From DASXRU01 sp039933315 (lineage in GTDB: Bacteria; Acidobacteriota; Blastocatellia; Pyrinomonadales; Pyrinomonadaceae): a stretch of 64,000 nt of DNA. Below the pieces are notes generated by a model. That model saw nothing but the letters and a program-made list of their open reading frames with translations, did not search any database and had not been told where the DNA came from. The stretch is taken from contig JBDTOI010000001.1 in the NCBI GenBank assembly GCA_039933315.1, forward strand, positions 16,987-80,986, written 5' to 3'. Positions 26,831-36,553 of the stretch are shown here, piece after piece. The first letter of the stretch is position 1. Each line of letters starts with the position of its first letter. A program made the translations under genes and the position numbers.

Positions 26831-27265
26831 CTATGCGGTTGGATCTAATCTTTCCATCCAGAATTCAGGAGTTTTGGGCTCAGCAAATCCAGACCAGCGA
26901 TAAAGATTATGAGCGTCTCTCGTTCCCAGCACCCAGCGGCGAAGGCCCTGCAACTCCGGGTGGCTTACGACAGTGTCAATTAGCCACTTTGCGAGTCCAA
27001 GTCTACGAAACTCTTTCAAAACGAATACATCTGCCAGCCATGCGAAGGTGGCGTAGTCCGTTACAACTCGTGCAAAGCCAATCTGCTCTGAGCCTCGATA
27101 CAAACCGAACGGAAGCGAATTGGCAATTGTGCGTTGCACTGTTTCAACCGACCTTCCGCTGGCCCAATACGACTCTGTTGATAGAAACCTGTGGATAACG
27201 GTTATGTCGAGTCGGCCCCGTTCGTCACTAATCACATACGCATCCCTTTTCCATTCGTTAGGCAT
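26831..27265 (-). CDS. GNAT-family N-acetyltransferase
   Basis: A 144-residue protein with the GNAT layout: a basic N-terminus, IGFARVVTDYATFAWLADVFV, then the acetyl-CoA binding EFRRLGLAKWLIDTV and a C-terminal NLYRWSGFAEP. Substrate unknown. The ATG at 27265 has AGGGAACG in front and is preferred; an upstream TTG at 27355 would add 30 residues without a ribosome site. It stands between eno and gpmI, probably in the same transcript. Confidence 0.85.
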   Translation of the reverse strand: MPNEWKRDAYVISDERGRLDITVIHRFLSTESYWASGRSVETVQRTIANSLPFGLYRGSEQIGFARVVTDYATFAWLADVFVLKEFRRLGLAKWLIDTVVSHPELQGLRRWVLGTRDAHNLYRWSGFAEPKTPEFWMERLDPTA

Positions 27266-27358
27266 CGTTCCCTGACTTAAGGCGAATGGGGTTGCGAGTA
27301 CACGCCTACCGCTTGCGCAATCCCCGAAGATTGTCCGAAACGTTTTCACCAGCAAATC

Positions 27359-28693
27359 TCATGACCCGCGAACTACTTTAGCGCTGCGAGCCCTTTTAGT
27401 AGTCGTGTGCTGTAATTGATTGAACGCGGCACGACCGGGAAAGAGCGCCGCGCTACGCAGATCTTCCTCGATGCGCAGCAACTGATTATATTTCGCTACT
27501 CGGTCCGTCCGCGAAAGTGAACCGGTCTTGATTTGTCCTGCGTTAGTAGCCACCGCCAGGTCAGCGATAAACGAATCCTCAGTCTCACCTGAGCGATGAG
27601 AAATAACAGCTGTACGTCCGTTCGTTTTGGCCAGCTCGATGCAATCAAGCGTTTCAGTGAGCGTACCAATCTGATTGACTTTGATCAGAATCGAATTGGC
27701 AACTCCGAGCTCGATTCCCTTTCGCAAGAAAGTGGTATTGGTGACAAAGAGATCGTCTCCCACTAGTTGCATTCGACTACCTAACGCATCAGTCAATGCT
27801 TTCCAACCGGCCCAGTCGTTCTCCGCCATGCCATCCTCTATAGACACGATCGGGTATTGGTTGGCCCAATTCGACCAATACTCAATCAACTGAGTGCTTG
27901 AAAGACGCCGGCCGTCAGACTTCTTGAAGACGTAGGCTTTGCCGTCGAAAAACTCGCTGGCCGCGGGGTCCAGGGCCAGCAAGATGTCGCCACCCGCCGC
28001 GTAACCCGATTGGGAGATCGCCTCCAGAATGGTTTCGATCGCTTCCTCATTTGATCGAAGATTGGGAGCGAAGCCGCCTTCATCTCCGACGGCTGTAGCG
28101 TATCCCTTCTTCTTTAAGACTGATTTAAGGACGTGAAAGACTTCCGCACCCATGCGCAATGCCTCACTAAAAGTTTGGGCGCCGACCGGCACGATCATGA
28201 ACTCCTGGAAATCGACATTATTGTCGGCATGCGCGCCACCGTTGATGATGTTCATCATCGGCACTGGCAAGGTGCGTGCATTTGGACCTCCCAAATATCT
28301 GTATAGAGGCACCTCAGTGTAATTTGCCGCGGCCCGCGCGGTAGCGAGGGAAACCGCTAGTAGTGCATTCGCCCCCAGTTTCGACTTCGTAGGCGTACCA
28401 TCCAGCTTAATCAGGGCTTGATCAATTTCAGCTTGATCGAGGGCGTCCTTCCCGGCCAGCTCGCGGGCAATCGTTTCGTTGACGTTGCGCGCAGCCTTCA
28501 AGACTCCTTTGCCGCCATAACGTTTCTTGTCGCCATCACGCAGCTCCACCGCTTCGTGCTCGCCGGTTGAGGCCCCGGAAGGCACCGCCGCCCGTCCCGT
28601 TTCACCAGTTGTCAGAGTAACTTCGGCTTCGATGGTGGGGTTTCCGCGCGAGTCCAAAATTTCGCGGGCGTGAATTGATTCAATCAGGCTCAT
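27359..28693 (-). CDS. eno: Enolase
   Basis: Converts 2-phosphoglycerate to phosphoenolpyruvate with Mg. The 444-residue protein opens with SIHAREILDSRGNPTIEAEV and holds SGASTGEHEAVELRDGD, VGDEGGFAPNL, the metal Asp/Glu/Asp set (LALDPAASEF; SIEDGMAENDW; VGDDLFVTN), catalytic Lys in IKVNQIGTLTET and SHRSGETED. The final 15-20 residues (TTKRARSAKVVRGS) look slightly longer than usual. No strong ribosome site is visible. Confidence 0.97.
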   Translation of the reverse strand: MSLIESIHAREILDSRGNPTIEAEVTLTTGETGRAAVPSGASTGEHEAVELRDGDKKRYGGKGVLKAARNVNETIARELAGKDALDQAEIDQALIKLDGTPTKSKLGANALLAVSLATARAAANYTEVPLYRYLGGPNARTLPVPMMNIINGGAHADNNVDFQEFMIVPVGAQTFSEALRMGAEVFHVLKSVLKKKGYATAVGDEGGFAPNLRSNEEAIETILEAISQSGYAAGGDILLALDPAASEFFDGKAYVFKKSDGRRLSSTQLIEYWSNWANQYPIVSIEDGMAENDWAGWKALTDALGSRMQLVGDDLFVTNTTFLRKGIELGVANSILIKVNQIGTLTETLDCIELAKTNGRTAVISHRSGETEDSFIADLAVATNAGQIKTGSLSRTDRVAKYNQLLRIEEDLRSAALFPGRAAFNQLQHTTTKRARSAKVVRGS

Positions 28694-28723
28694 GACATTT
28701 GCGAGTGTGTTTGTAGCGAACGT

Positions 28724-30154
28724 TTATGGGTGTCTTGCCGCACTTGCGGTTTCACTCGGGGTTTGCTGCTTCTGGACCGGCTCTGGCAACTCCAGTCTCA
28801 CTTGCTCGAGCCGCCGGCGCTCGACCTTTTCAACGTGAAACAGCAGCCCGTTATATCGGACATCTTCGCCCACATGCAGCACATGTCCCGCAGCAGTCAT
28901 CAAGAATCCGCCGATTGTGGTGTATGCCTCGGACTCCGGCAGGGACAGTTTCAGCCGTCGATTAATATCGCGCACGGCAAGTCTGCCATCCAATAAATAT
29001 GTTCGCTCGCCTATCTCGGTGATTTGTTCATTCACTTCTTCGTCATGCTCGTCCGAGATATCGCCGACTATTTCTTCGAGTAGGTCCTCGAGCGTAATGA
29101 TTCCTTCGAGGCCGCCGTGCTCATCGACTACGAAACCGAAATGTGATTTCGCCTTCTGCATCTGACGTAACACGTCCTCCAGCCTCGCGGTGTCCACTAC
29201 ATACATGGGAGCTTGCAAAACATCCTCCAGGCGAAATTCCTCCGGCCGCAGCAGATACGGCATTACATCTTTGCTGTGAATAAAGCCGATCACGTCGTCG
29301 AGCGATTCACGATAGACCGGCAAACGTGAATAGCGGTTTTGTTCAAAAGCCAGAGTGATCTGCGCAAGGGTAGAACTGCTTGAAATCGCAGCCATTTCAG
29401 TGCGAGGCACCATCGCTTCGCGCACCAGCGTATCAGAGAACTCAAATACGCGATGAATTAATCGACGTTCTTCCGCCCGCAGGTGTCCCGTTTCTCGCGA
29501 GATATCCACCAACTGGCGTAGTTCTGTTTCCGTATAGACCGCGGTGTGATCGAGTGAAGACTTCAGTCCGATTAATTTTCCCAGGGTTGCGCCAGTCCGG
29601 TTGAAGATCCAGAGCGGCGCCTGGAACACTTTGGCAAACAACTCCAGCGGACGCGCTGCAAAGAGCGCGAGCGGCTCAGCGCGCTCCAGCGCAACCATTT
29701 TTGGCATCAACTCGCCCAGCACAATATGTAGAAACGTGATTGCGGAAAACGCCACAATGATTGCCAGCAAATGCGCGACATATCCCACGCGTCCTTCTGT
29801 GGCAATGCTCCGCGCCACTGGCTCGAGCATCGCGGCAACAGTTGGCTCACCAATCCATCCCAGGGCCAGTGAGGCGACAGTAATTCCCATCTGGGTGGCG
29901 GAAATGAACAGAGTGGGGTTGTCCAGCAAACGTAACGCAGCTTGTGCGCGCCGGCTACCCGCTGCAGCGCGCGCCTCAATTCGCGGCCGCCGCACAGAGA
30001 CGAGAGCAAATTCGGAGCCGACGAAAAAGCCATTGGCGCCAACCAACAAAAATACCGCGCAAAGTTTAAGCAATATCGCGGTGATGCTCAGAGGGGTCTC
30101 TGGTGTGCCGTCACTGAAGATTAGAGTTATGAGATAACTCGCAGGTTCGTCCAT
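28724..30154 (-). CDS. CNNM/CorC-family membrane protein with CBS pair
   Basis: A 476-residue protein with the CNNM (DUF21) membrane domain (about 20-215; GANGFFVGSEFALVSVRRPRIE, LALGWIGEPTVA, HIVLGELMPKMVALERAE), two CBS domains (about 230-355; VREAMVPRTEM, NRYSRLPVYRESLDDVIGF) and the CorC_HlyC domain at the end. These proteins are thought to export Mg or Co or to sense metals; older annotations call them hemolysins, which is not supported here. Start ATG at 30154. It is the second gene of the direction that continues into eno. Confidence 0.93.
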   Translation of the reverse strand: MDEPASYLITLIFSDGTPETPLSITAILLKLCAVFLLVGANGFFVGSEFALVSVRRPRIEARAAAGSRRAQAALRLLDNPTLFISATQMGITVASLALGWIGEPTVAAMLEPVARSIATEGRVGYVAHLLAIIVAFSAITFLHIVLGELMPKMVALERAEPLALFAARPLELFAKVFQAPLWIFNRTGATLGKLIGLKSSLDHTAVYTETELRQLVDISRETGHLRAEERRLIHRVFEFSDTLVREAMVPRTEMAAISSSSTLAQITLAFEQNRYSRLPVYRESLDDVIGFIHSKDVMPYLLRPEEFRLEDVLQAPMYVVDTARLEDVLRQMQKAKSHFGFVVDEHGGLEGIITLEDLLEEIVGDISDEHDEEVNEQITEIGERTYLLDGRLAVRDINRRLKLSLPESEAYTTIGGFLMTAAGHVLHVGEDVRYNGLLFHVEKVERRRLEQVRLELPEPVQKQQTPSETASAARHP

Positions 30155-30370
30155 TTGCTTTAGCGGAGGGAACTATGACCGGAGGATTATACCATGCTCG
30201 GGCTTTGACGGGAGGCCACCCCGATGTCGAAGAACTTAGGGAGTCCCATTCTTCGTGACGGAACCTAATGCGTGGAATTGTTCGAGAGCAAGTGAATAGG
30301 GAGCAGCACTCAACTCAGAGAGTTGCCGGACTTTGGATGATTTGATTTGTTAGTTTGAGAAGAACTCTGG

Positions 30371-30916
30371 TTAGTTAGCCGCAGCGGCCGCCGCTTGGGC
30401 TCGGGCCGGGCGATGTTCATGCTTCGCACAGGCTTTGGCGAGAGCTTCTTCAACGCGCGGCTCAATATTGCATTCAGGCTGTCTACAAACGGCAGCTAAC
30501 TCGGAGACGACTAAATAACGAGCGCGCTCCACCATCCTCTGCTCGCGGAAGGAAAGCGGCTTGAGGTGGCTCAGGTAAGTCAAATGTTTGAGCACGTTCG
30601 CCACTTCGAAGATATCGCCCGACCGCATCTTGTCAGAGAAATCCTTGAAACGATCTTTCCAATCATTTGCCGGCGATCTGAAATCCTCTGCCAGGGCCTT
30701 AAAAAGCACTTCGCATTCGCTCGAGGTTATTGGCGATCGTAGGCCAACTTCGGCGGCATTTGAGACTGGCACCAGAACCAGTGAGTTCGTAGCAGCAAGA
30801 CGAAGCGTGTAAAACGGTAGTGCTGTCGCACCTATCTGCTTCTGTTCAATCTGCTCGATGGTTCCAATCCCGTGATTGGGGTAAACAACTTTCTGGCCGA
30901 CTTTAAAGCCCACCAT
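30371..30916 (-). CDS. carD: CarD-family transcription regulator
   Basis: A 181-residue protein with the N-terminal RNA polymerase interaction domain (VGFKVGQKVVYPNHGIGTIEQIEQ; LRLAATNSLVLVPVSNA) and a helical C-terminal DNA-binding domain (LKHLTYLSHLKPLSFREQRMV), as in mycobacterial CarD, which stabilises open promoter complexes. The tail is Ala-rich (ARAQAAAAAAN). GGAGG stands five bases before the ATG at 30916, so the ATG at 30928 is rejected. It heads the minus-strand run that includes the CNNM gene and the glycolytic genes, 216 bases apart, so a separate promoter is likely. Confidence 0.93.
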   Translation of the reverse strand: MVGFKVGQKVVYPNHGIGTIEQIEQKQIGATALPFYTLRLAATNSLVLVPVSNAAEVGLRSPITSSECEVLFKALAEDFRSPANDWKDRFKDFSDKMRSGDIFEVANVLKHLTYLSHLKPLSFREQRMVERARYLVVSELAAVCRQPECNIEPRVEEALAKACAKHEHRPARAQAAAAAAN

Positions 30917-31545
30917 CTTCACCTCCATTGGATTACAAAAATCAGACTACGTCGCGTGTGCGGGTCTGGGGTTTACTGAGCGACGCAGCGTGCGTCGGGA
31001 TTGCGCTGAATATGCCGCGAGTGTAGCAGGCGGTCTCGCAAGCGGTCAAGGTTAAGCCAAGGCGGGCTGGTCAAACAACCGTTTGCTTGCCGTTCGCGCT
31101 GTTAACTAATTCGCGTCACCGTTTATTGACGCTCATTGGAAGAACCGGAGATGGCCCCACGTAACCGTGTTCGCGATAGTTATACACGGCAAAACCAAGT
31201 GAAGGCGCCCCACGCTTTTACTATGACCACAAAGATTAGTCTTCCATCTCGGGCGAGCGGAGTTATACACACGCAATCGCTTCGCGTTTTCATTTTTCTT
31301 TGTTTCTTAACATCTGGCAAACTGCTGATGAATACTAGGAGGCTTTAACCATGCTGTAACCGAGGAGGGGCCTGGAACCATTCGTCGGTTGGCACGGGTT
31401 TGGGCAATTGCGAGTTGCTAGCCACGTTGTACGCTGCTAGGATCGCGTCTGGTTTCCCATAAGCATCATCTGATCAGTGCGCAAAGGAAGAACTCCCAAC
31501 GGTCGGGATCGCGTCCGCACTCTCTACTAGACTTAGAAACCCATC
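30917..31545. other. 629-base intergenic region with a two-codon ORF and repeated AGTTATACAC
   Basis: No ordinary gene was recognised. AGTTATACAC occurs at 31179-31188 and 31262-31271 (the second reads TTATACACA, DnaA-box-like). A strong ribosome site AGGAGG (31337-31342) stands 8 bases before ATG CTG TAA (31351-31359), a Met-Leu minimal ORF, and a second AGGAGG follows at 31363. A 41-codon frame (31223-31348) with a hydrophobic middle (VFIFLCFL) ends inside the first ribosome site. These are seen; a leader-peptide role upstream of the cyclase gene is conjecture. Confidence 0.3.
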
Positions 31546-33207
31546 ATGGCTTTGGTTAAAATCATAGACGCCAGCGGCCGTCAATGGCAATACGAACTGG
31601 CGGCGCAAGCGCCCTGCACCATCGGGCGGGCTCCGGACAATTGCATTGTGCTGGACGATCCTCGGGTCTCGCGCTATCACGCCCACATCCGATCTGAAGA
31701 CGAAACTGCGTTCACGCTGGTTGATGGCATGTTAGTCGATGGTCAGTTACGCCGAAGCGCCAACAAAGTCTATATCAACGGCGATCCCCGGCTGGAACAG
31801 AAACTTAAGGACGGAGATCGCATTACCATTGGCGCCAGCACTCTCCGCTTCGAACAAAGTGCTGAGGAACGCATCACCGATGTGCGTTACGACGACAAGC
31901 CGCTCGGACACACGCAACTGCTGATTTCCGCCAACGATGTCATGACAACGGTGCTGCGGACCACGGCAGACGCCAGCGCGTCGCGTGACCGCGTCCTGGA
32001 AGCACTGCAACGTAAGGCCAACATTCTGACTGAGCTTTATGAGATGAGTAAGACGCTCGGTTCAGTTTTTGATTTGAACGCCATCTTTGCCAAGGCAACG
32101 GATATTATTTTTCGCGCCACTCCCGCCGACCGGGTGGTGGCGCTCCTTGCCGATAAGAGTGTTTCCGGAGACGCAGAAGACGTCGAGTTGCACCCGGTAG
32201 CCACCCGCGCGCGCGATGAAAAGCTGGAGGCCCACGCCAAGAAGCTGACGATCGGTCGTACCATCACGCGCAAGGTCATGAAAGAGCGAGTAGCCATGCT
32301 GTCGCAGGACGCCGCGGCAGACGAGCAGTTTGCCGGGGTTGACTCGATTGTCTCCCAGGGCGTGCGCTCAACAATTTGTGCCCCGATGGTAGCGGAGTCA
32401 GGGGTGCACGGCGCGCTTTATGCAGACCGGCTTGATCCGTTTAGCGCATTTCGGCCGGACGATTTGGAGTTAATTAGTGCGGTTGCGTCGCAGACGGCTA
32501 TCGCGGTCGAGAACGCTCGCGCTCATGAGCGCCTCGCGCGCGAGGAAGTTGCCCGAGCGAACTATTCACGGTTCCTTCCTGAATACGTTGTGCAGCAGAT
32601 ACTGGAGAACCCCGACTCCTTTAAGCTGGGCGGGGTGATGCAAACTATTACCGTGCTCTTCGCCGATATCCGCGGCTTCACGCGACTTTCCGAACACGCA
32701 TCCCCGGAGAAGATCGTACAGTTGTTGAACAGGTACTTCTCAGCCATGACTGACATTATCTTTGCCCATGGCGGCACGCTCGACAAGTACCTGGGGGATG
32801 GTTTGATGGCCCTCTTCGGTGCCCCGACGGCAACACCCAAGGACGCGGGAAACGCTCTCAGCGCAGCGGTCGCAATGCAGCGACGATTGCTCGGAATCAA
32901 TGAAGAGTTGCGCGAGGAAGGTTTCGCGGAGATCGGGGTTGGCATGGGCCTGCACACGGGCGAGGTCACGGTGGGCTATATCGGGTCCGAGAGACGCTCC
33001 GAGTACACGGCGATTGGCGACACGGTTAACACCGCCTCTCGTTTGGAATCGAATGCAAAAGGCGGAGAGATCCTAATTAGTGATGCCACGGCGAAAGCCG
33101 CCCATAGTCGATATCAGCTAAAGCCACGCGAGGCGATCACAGTCAAAAATCGAGAACAGCCTGTGCCACTTTTCGAAGTAGAGTGGCAAAAGGCCAGTGG
33201 CGCGTAA
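31546..33207 (+). CDS. FHA-GAF class III adenylate/guanylate cyclase
   Basis: A 553-residue signalling enzyme: FHA domain (about 20-100; IGRAPDNCIVLDDPRVSRYHAHI), a linker coil, a GAF domain (about 165-325) and a C-terminal class III cyclase (about 365-550). The catalytic signs are FADIRGFTRLSEH and LDKYLGDGLMALFG (metal Asp pair; Lys before the second one favours ATP), EYTAIGDTVNTASRLE (Asn/Arg). It probably makes cAMP when the FHA or GAF input is engaged, again linking to Ser/Thr kinase signalling (inference). Followed by a site-2 protease gene on the same strand. Confidence 0.93.
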   Translation: MALVKIIDASGRQWQYELAAQAPCTIGRAPDNCIVLDDPRVSRYHAHIRSEDETAFTLVDGMLVDGQLRRSANKVYINGDPRLEQKLKDGDRITIGASTLRFEQSAEERITDVRYDDKPLGHTQLLISANDVMTTVLRTTADASASRDRVLEALQRKANILTELYEMSKTLGSVFDLNAIFAKATDIIFRATPADRVVALLADKSVSGDAEDVELHPVATRARDEKLEAHAKKLTIGRTITRKVMKERVAMLSQDAAADEQFAGVDSIVSQGVRSTICAPMVAESGVHGALYADRLDPFSAFRPDDLELISAVASQTAIAVENARAHERLAREEVARANYSRFLPEYVVQQILENPDSFKLGGVMQTITVLFADIRGFTRLSEHASPEKIVQLLNRYFSAMTDIIFAHGGTLDKYLGDGLMALFGAPTATPKDAGNALSAAVAMQRRLLGINEELREEGFAEIGVGMGLHTGEVTVGYIGSERRSEYTAIGDTVNTASRLESNAKGGEILISDATAKAAHSRYQLKPREAITVKNREQPVPLFEVEWQKASGA

Positions 33208-33264
33208 AAGACTCTTCCCCGCTAACGAAGCACTATCCCTTCGGCCTCATAAGCCCTTAGCACC

Positions 33265-34404
33265 ATGCCAGTCGATCTTAAAGAAATCTTCCGCCGACAG
33301 ATCCTGGTCGCTCGCGTCTATGGCATCCCCGTCCGGATTGATTACCGTTGGTTTATCGTGTTCGCTTTGAGTGTCGGGCTAAGTGCTTCGAACTTACACG
33401 CCCACACCCTGCAGCTGGGTTCAATGCAACTGCCTCCGACTGGCGTCGTAAAGGCATGGACTTTGGGAGTGGTTACCACGCTGGCGCTTTTTCTTTCGGT
33501 TTTTGGCCACGAGTTATCGCATGCCTTAATGGCCCGCGCGGAAGGAATCGAAATAGACGAGATCGTGCTGCATCCGTTTGGCGGGTTGGCACGCATGCGC
33601 ACCCAGCCACAAAGTCCCAGCGCTGAGTTTCGTATCGCGATCGCAGGGCCGGCGGCCAGCTTTATTTTTTCTCTCTTAGGCTTCGCGTTCTCAAAGTTGG
33701 CCGCCATGTTTGGACTCAGTTCGGTGCTGGTGGTTTTCTTCTTTGTTGCCTGGGGCAATCTGCTGCTCGCAGTTTTCAATCTCTTTCCCGGCTACCCGCT
33801 TGATGGCGGCCGAGTGCTGCGGGCGATCCTCTGGCGCAAAACCGGAAACCTCAGAGCAGCCACCAGAATGGCAGGGATCTGTGGGATGCTGGTTGCTGGA
33901 ACTCTGATCATCTTCGGCGGCTACATGGCTCTGGCTCCTGGCTTTCAAGCTTACTTTATGGGGGCCTGGTCGGTGCTGGTGGGGATATTTTTGTTTAGCG
34001 CCGCTGCCGGCATTGTTCGCGGCGAGCGCGGGCCTGACGATATCACCGTCGCTGAAGCTATGTCGGTTCCAATTGCAATAACTCCCGATCTGCTAATTAG
34101 CCGGTTCATCGATGAGACGTTGCCGCTTCATCGTCAGACCAGTTTCCCGGTGGCCCAGCAGAAGCGCTTGTTGGGAATTCTTTCCCTAGAAGACTTGAAA
34201 GCACTGCCGCGCGGGAAGTGGCGCGAACGACGCGCGCGCGACGTAATGCGGCCGGTCAGTTCATCCCTTTTCGTTCATCCATCGGCGACGATGGCGCACG
34301 CTAACAGCATGATGGAACGTAACGGTACTGGCTCGCTGGGAGTAATCGACGATGCTGGCGAGCTGATTGGATTTCTACAGCTTGGTCGGCTTAGGCGACG
34401 TTAA
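33265..34404 (+). CDS. Site-2 protease (M50) with CBS domains
   Basis: A 379-residue intramembrane metalloprotease. The Zn motif is FGHELSHALMA (about 89-99) and the second site NLFPGYPLDGGRVL (about 170-184); five or six membrane segments surround them. The C-terminal CBS pair (about 265-375; VAEAMSVPIAITP, VMRPVSSSLFVHP) would sense a nucleotide in the cytoplasm. Related archaeal and bacterial SpoIVFB/Rip-type enzymes cleave anti-sigma factors or signal peptides. The target is unknown. The 57 bases to the cyclase gene suggest co-transcription; no clear ribosome site. Confidence 0.92.
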   Translation: MPVDLKEIFRRQILVARVYGIPVRIDYRWFIVFALSVGLSASNLHAHTLQLGSMQLPPTGVVKAWTLGVVTTLALFLSVFGHELSHALMARAEGIEIDEIVLHPFGGLARMRTQPQSPSAEFRIAIAGPAASFIFSLLGFAFSKLAAMFGLSSVLVVFFFVAWGNLLLAVFNLFPGYPLDGGRVLRAILWRKTGNLRAATRMAGICGMLVAGTLIIFGGYMALAPGFQAYFMGAWSVLVGIFLFSAAAGIVRGERGPDDITVAEAMSVPIAITPDLLISRFIDETLPLHRQTSFPVAQQKRLLGILSLEDLKALPRGKWRERRARDVMRPVSSSLFVHPSATMAHANSMMERNGTGSLGVIDDAGELIGFLQLGRLRRR

Positions 34405-34609
34405 TAAGATACCGACGTCGTGAATCGGGGACAGATTCCCTGTCGCGATCTAAGACCTACCTGTTCTTCAGCGTTTAGCGCAAAAGCGAACTCGAAATTA
34501 TCCACCCAAGCAGCTGGACCTCACCCTCTCCGCGATCATCATTGCCTGCTGCGGTGTTTTACACGATAATCCATGCGGAGCTTTCATTTCATGGTTCGGG
34601 AGACTGTAC

Positions 34610-35557
34610 ATGCTGGCCGTACTCGGCGCGCTCTTTGCAAACGGGTTAATTACAGTTTTGAAGTTTGCGGCGGCGATCATCACCGGCTCTTCCGGAATGA
34701 TGGCCGAGGCGCTGCATTCGTTTGCCGACACGACGAATCAGGTTTTTCTCCTCCTGGGGTTGAGATTCTATAAACGTCCGGCTTCTGAAAAACACCCCTT
34801 TGGCTTCGGAAAAGAGCGCTTTTTCTGGTCCTTCATAGCGGCGATCTTCATTTTCGGCGTTGGCGCGACCTATGCGATCTATGAAGGAATTTCAAAACTA
34901 AGCCACCCTCATCCGCCCCAGAACCTGGCTTGGGCGTACTGGGTACTCGGAATTTCGTTTGTGCTGGAGTCGGGCTCGATTGGGCTCGCGATATTCCAGG
35001 AAATGAAGGAGGCCCGCCACGAAGGCCTGACATTTGCGGCCTACCTGCGCGAGTCTAAAGATCCGACCGCGAAGACAGTCCTGTTTGAAGACTCAGCTGC
35101 GCTGCTGGGAATTATTATCGCAGCCGGCGGAATCTATCTCACACAGCACCACGCTGGTCCGGGCGGCGGGGCTTATTGGGATGGGGTCGCCTCAATAGTT
35201 ATCGGCGTGGTGCTGGCGATTGTTGCCTTTGTGCTGGCGCGCACGTCCCGAGGCCTGCTTCTGGGTGAGGCGGCAAATCCGAAAGCCGTCAGCGCCATTG
35301 TCGCGGCCATCGAAAGTCATCCGAACGTCGTGAAAGTCGTTGAATTGTTAACGATGCATTTGGCGCCGAAACAGATCTTGATAAACGCCCACGTGAATCT
35401 CCGCGACGATCTTATGACAGGTGATATCGTCCAAACGATTGAAGAGGTCGAAGAGTTGATTAAGCGAGCAGAACCAAAGGTTGAGATGATTTTCCTAGAA
35501 ACTGCTCGCCAAAGCGAGAGTTCGAATCACGAGATCGTGCCTGAGCACATGAGCTGA
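34610..35557 (+). CDS. Cation diffusion facilitator family transporter
   Basis: A 315-residue CDF protein exporting Zn, Fe or Mn in exchange for protons. The family signature is clear: SGMMAEALHSFADTTNQ (about 29-45, with the metal His/Asp), four to six membrane segments, FEDSAALLGIIIAA (second metal Asp) and a C-terminal cytoplasmic dimer domain (VVKVVELLTMHLAPKQILIN). A linker (HEGLTFAAYLRESKDPTAKT) lies between segments 4 and 5. GGGAG stands 7 bases before the ATG. N-terminus is a little shorter than usual, but no better start lies upstream. Confidence 0.92.
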   Translation: MLAVLGALFANGLITVLKFAAAIITGSSGMMAEALHSFADTTNQVFLLLGLRFYKRPASEKHPFGFGKERFFWSFIAAIFIFGVGATYAIYEGISKLSHPHPPQNLAWAYWVLGISFVLESGSIGLAIFQEMKEARHEGLTFAAYLRESKDPTAKTVLFEDSAALLGIIIAAGGIYLTQHHAGPGGGAYWDGVASIVIGVVLAIVAFVLARTSRGLLLGEAANPKAVSAIVAAIESHPNVVKVVELLTMHLAPKQILINAHVNLRDDLMTGDIVQTIEEVEELIKRAEPKVEMIFLETARQSESSNHEIVPEHMS

Positions 35558-35637
35558 CCATAGGGCTTAGGTCGCTCAAGGAAACCAAATTGTCCTCTAA
35601 TTTGCAGCTGTGATTCCCCTAAACCTGAAACCAAGAA

Positions 35638-36486
35638 ATGCTCTTATTACCGCCATTCACCGATTACCTGGCAAGGCTCGGCGGGCCGCGTGGCCTGGCG
35701 GATATTGCGCTGGTCTTTATTCTCGTTTATGGAGTTTTGAAGTTGATGCGCGGCACGCGCGCGGCCCCGATGGCGGCGGGTATCGCAGCCTTTGCTTTAC
35801 TCTACTGGCTTTCGGTCAAACAGAATCTTACAACGCTGGAGTTTGTTCTGCGCGGCGCGCTCCCCTACATTGGGGTCGCAATTGTAGTGCTATTTCAAGC
35901 AGAGATACGGCAAGCCTTAATAACTTTCGGAAATAGATTTCGGGTTCCCTTCGCCCATCGCCACGGGGGCCAGTTCGGTGAGGGCGTATATGATGAAATT
36001 GTTCTCGCCGCTACGACGCTCGCTTCCACCAAGACCGGTGCGCTGATTGTAATCGAACGCAACGTGGGGCTGAGAAATGTGACAGACGGCGGGGTTAGAC
36101 TAGATGCCGAATTAAGCTACGACCTGCTGGTTACCATTTTCAATCCTGAATCACCGCTCCATGACGGCGCCATCGTCGTCAGACGACATCGCATTGCCGC
36201 CGCCTCCTGTTTTCTGCCTCTGACGCTAAATCCACGCCTTTCCAAAGATCTCGGCACACGGCACCGCGCAGCGATAGGCATTACGGAGGATTCCGACGCT
36301 GTGGTCATCGTGGTATCAGAAGAAACTGGATTGATTTCTTTCGTGCAAGGGGGAGAAATACGCCGAGGGTTGGATGCCACCAAGCTGCGCACTGCTATCA
36401 TACAAGCCATCGAGGGACCGTCGGCCGATAAGGACAAGCAACTGGCAAATTCCGAGAGCGAGACAAAAGAGGTTGCCTCAATTTAG
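35638..36486 (+). CDS. cdaA: Diadenylate cyclase
   Basis: Makes c-di-AMP from two ATP at the membrane. The 282-residue protein has three N-terminal membrane segments (about 20-110) and a DAC domain; LHDGAIVVRRHRIAAASCF carries the DGA motif and GTRHRAAIGITEDSDAVVI the RHR motif. Both are intact, so it should be active. The downstream genes, a YbbR/CdaR protein and glmM, form the well-known cdaA-cdaR-glmM set in which CdaR and GlmM regulate the cyclase and the pathway links to UDP-GlcNAc synthesis. The spacing (67 and 24 bases) supports one operon. Confidence 0.95.
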   Translation: MLLLPPFTDYLARLGGPRGLADIALVFILVYGVLKLMRGTRAAPMAAGIAAFALLYWLSVKQNLTTLEFVLRGALPYIGVAIVVLFQAEIRQALITFGNRFRVPFAHRHGGQFGEGVYDEIVLAATTLASTKTGALIVIERNVGLRNVTDGGVRLDAELSYDLLVTIFNPESPLHDGAIVVRRHRIAAASCFLPLTLNPRLSKDLGTRHRAAIGITEDSDAVVIVVSEETGLISFVQGGEIRRGLDATKLRTAIIQAIEGPSADKDKQLANSESETKEVASI

Positions 36487-36553
36487 TTTGGGTAACTCGC
36501 TTAGAATCGCCAGTGGGTTTTCCATGAACAATGCACAAACAATGACTTGAGTT

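Noticed and set aside
28724..30154. Hemolysin annotation for the CNNM/CorC protein
   Set aside because: The domain order is that of metal transport or sensing proteins; lysis is only a historical label.
30155..30370. Gap between CarD and the CNNM gene as a place for a small gene or RNA
   Set aside because: No frame with a ribosome site and no strong hairpin with a T-run was seen.
31180..31271. TTATACACG and TTATACACA as DnaA boxes of an origin
   Set aside because: Only two imperfect boxes, no AT-rich unwinding region, and no dnaA, dnaN or gyrB nearby.
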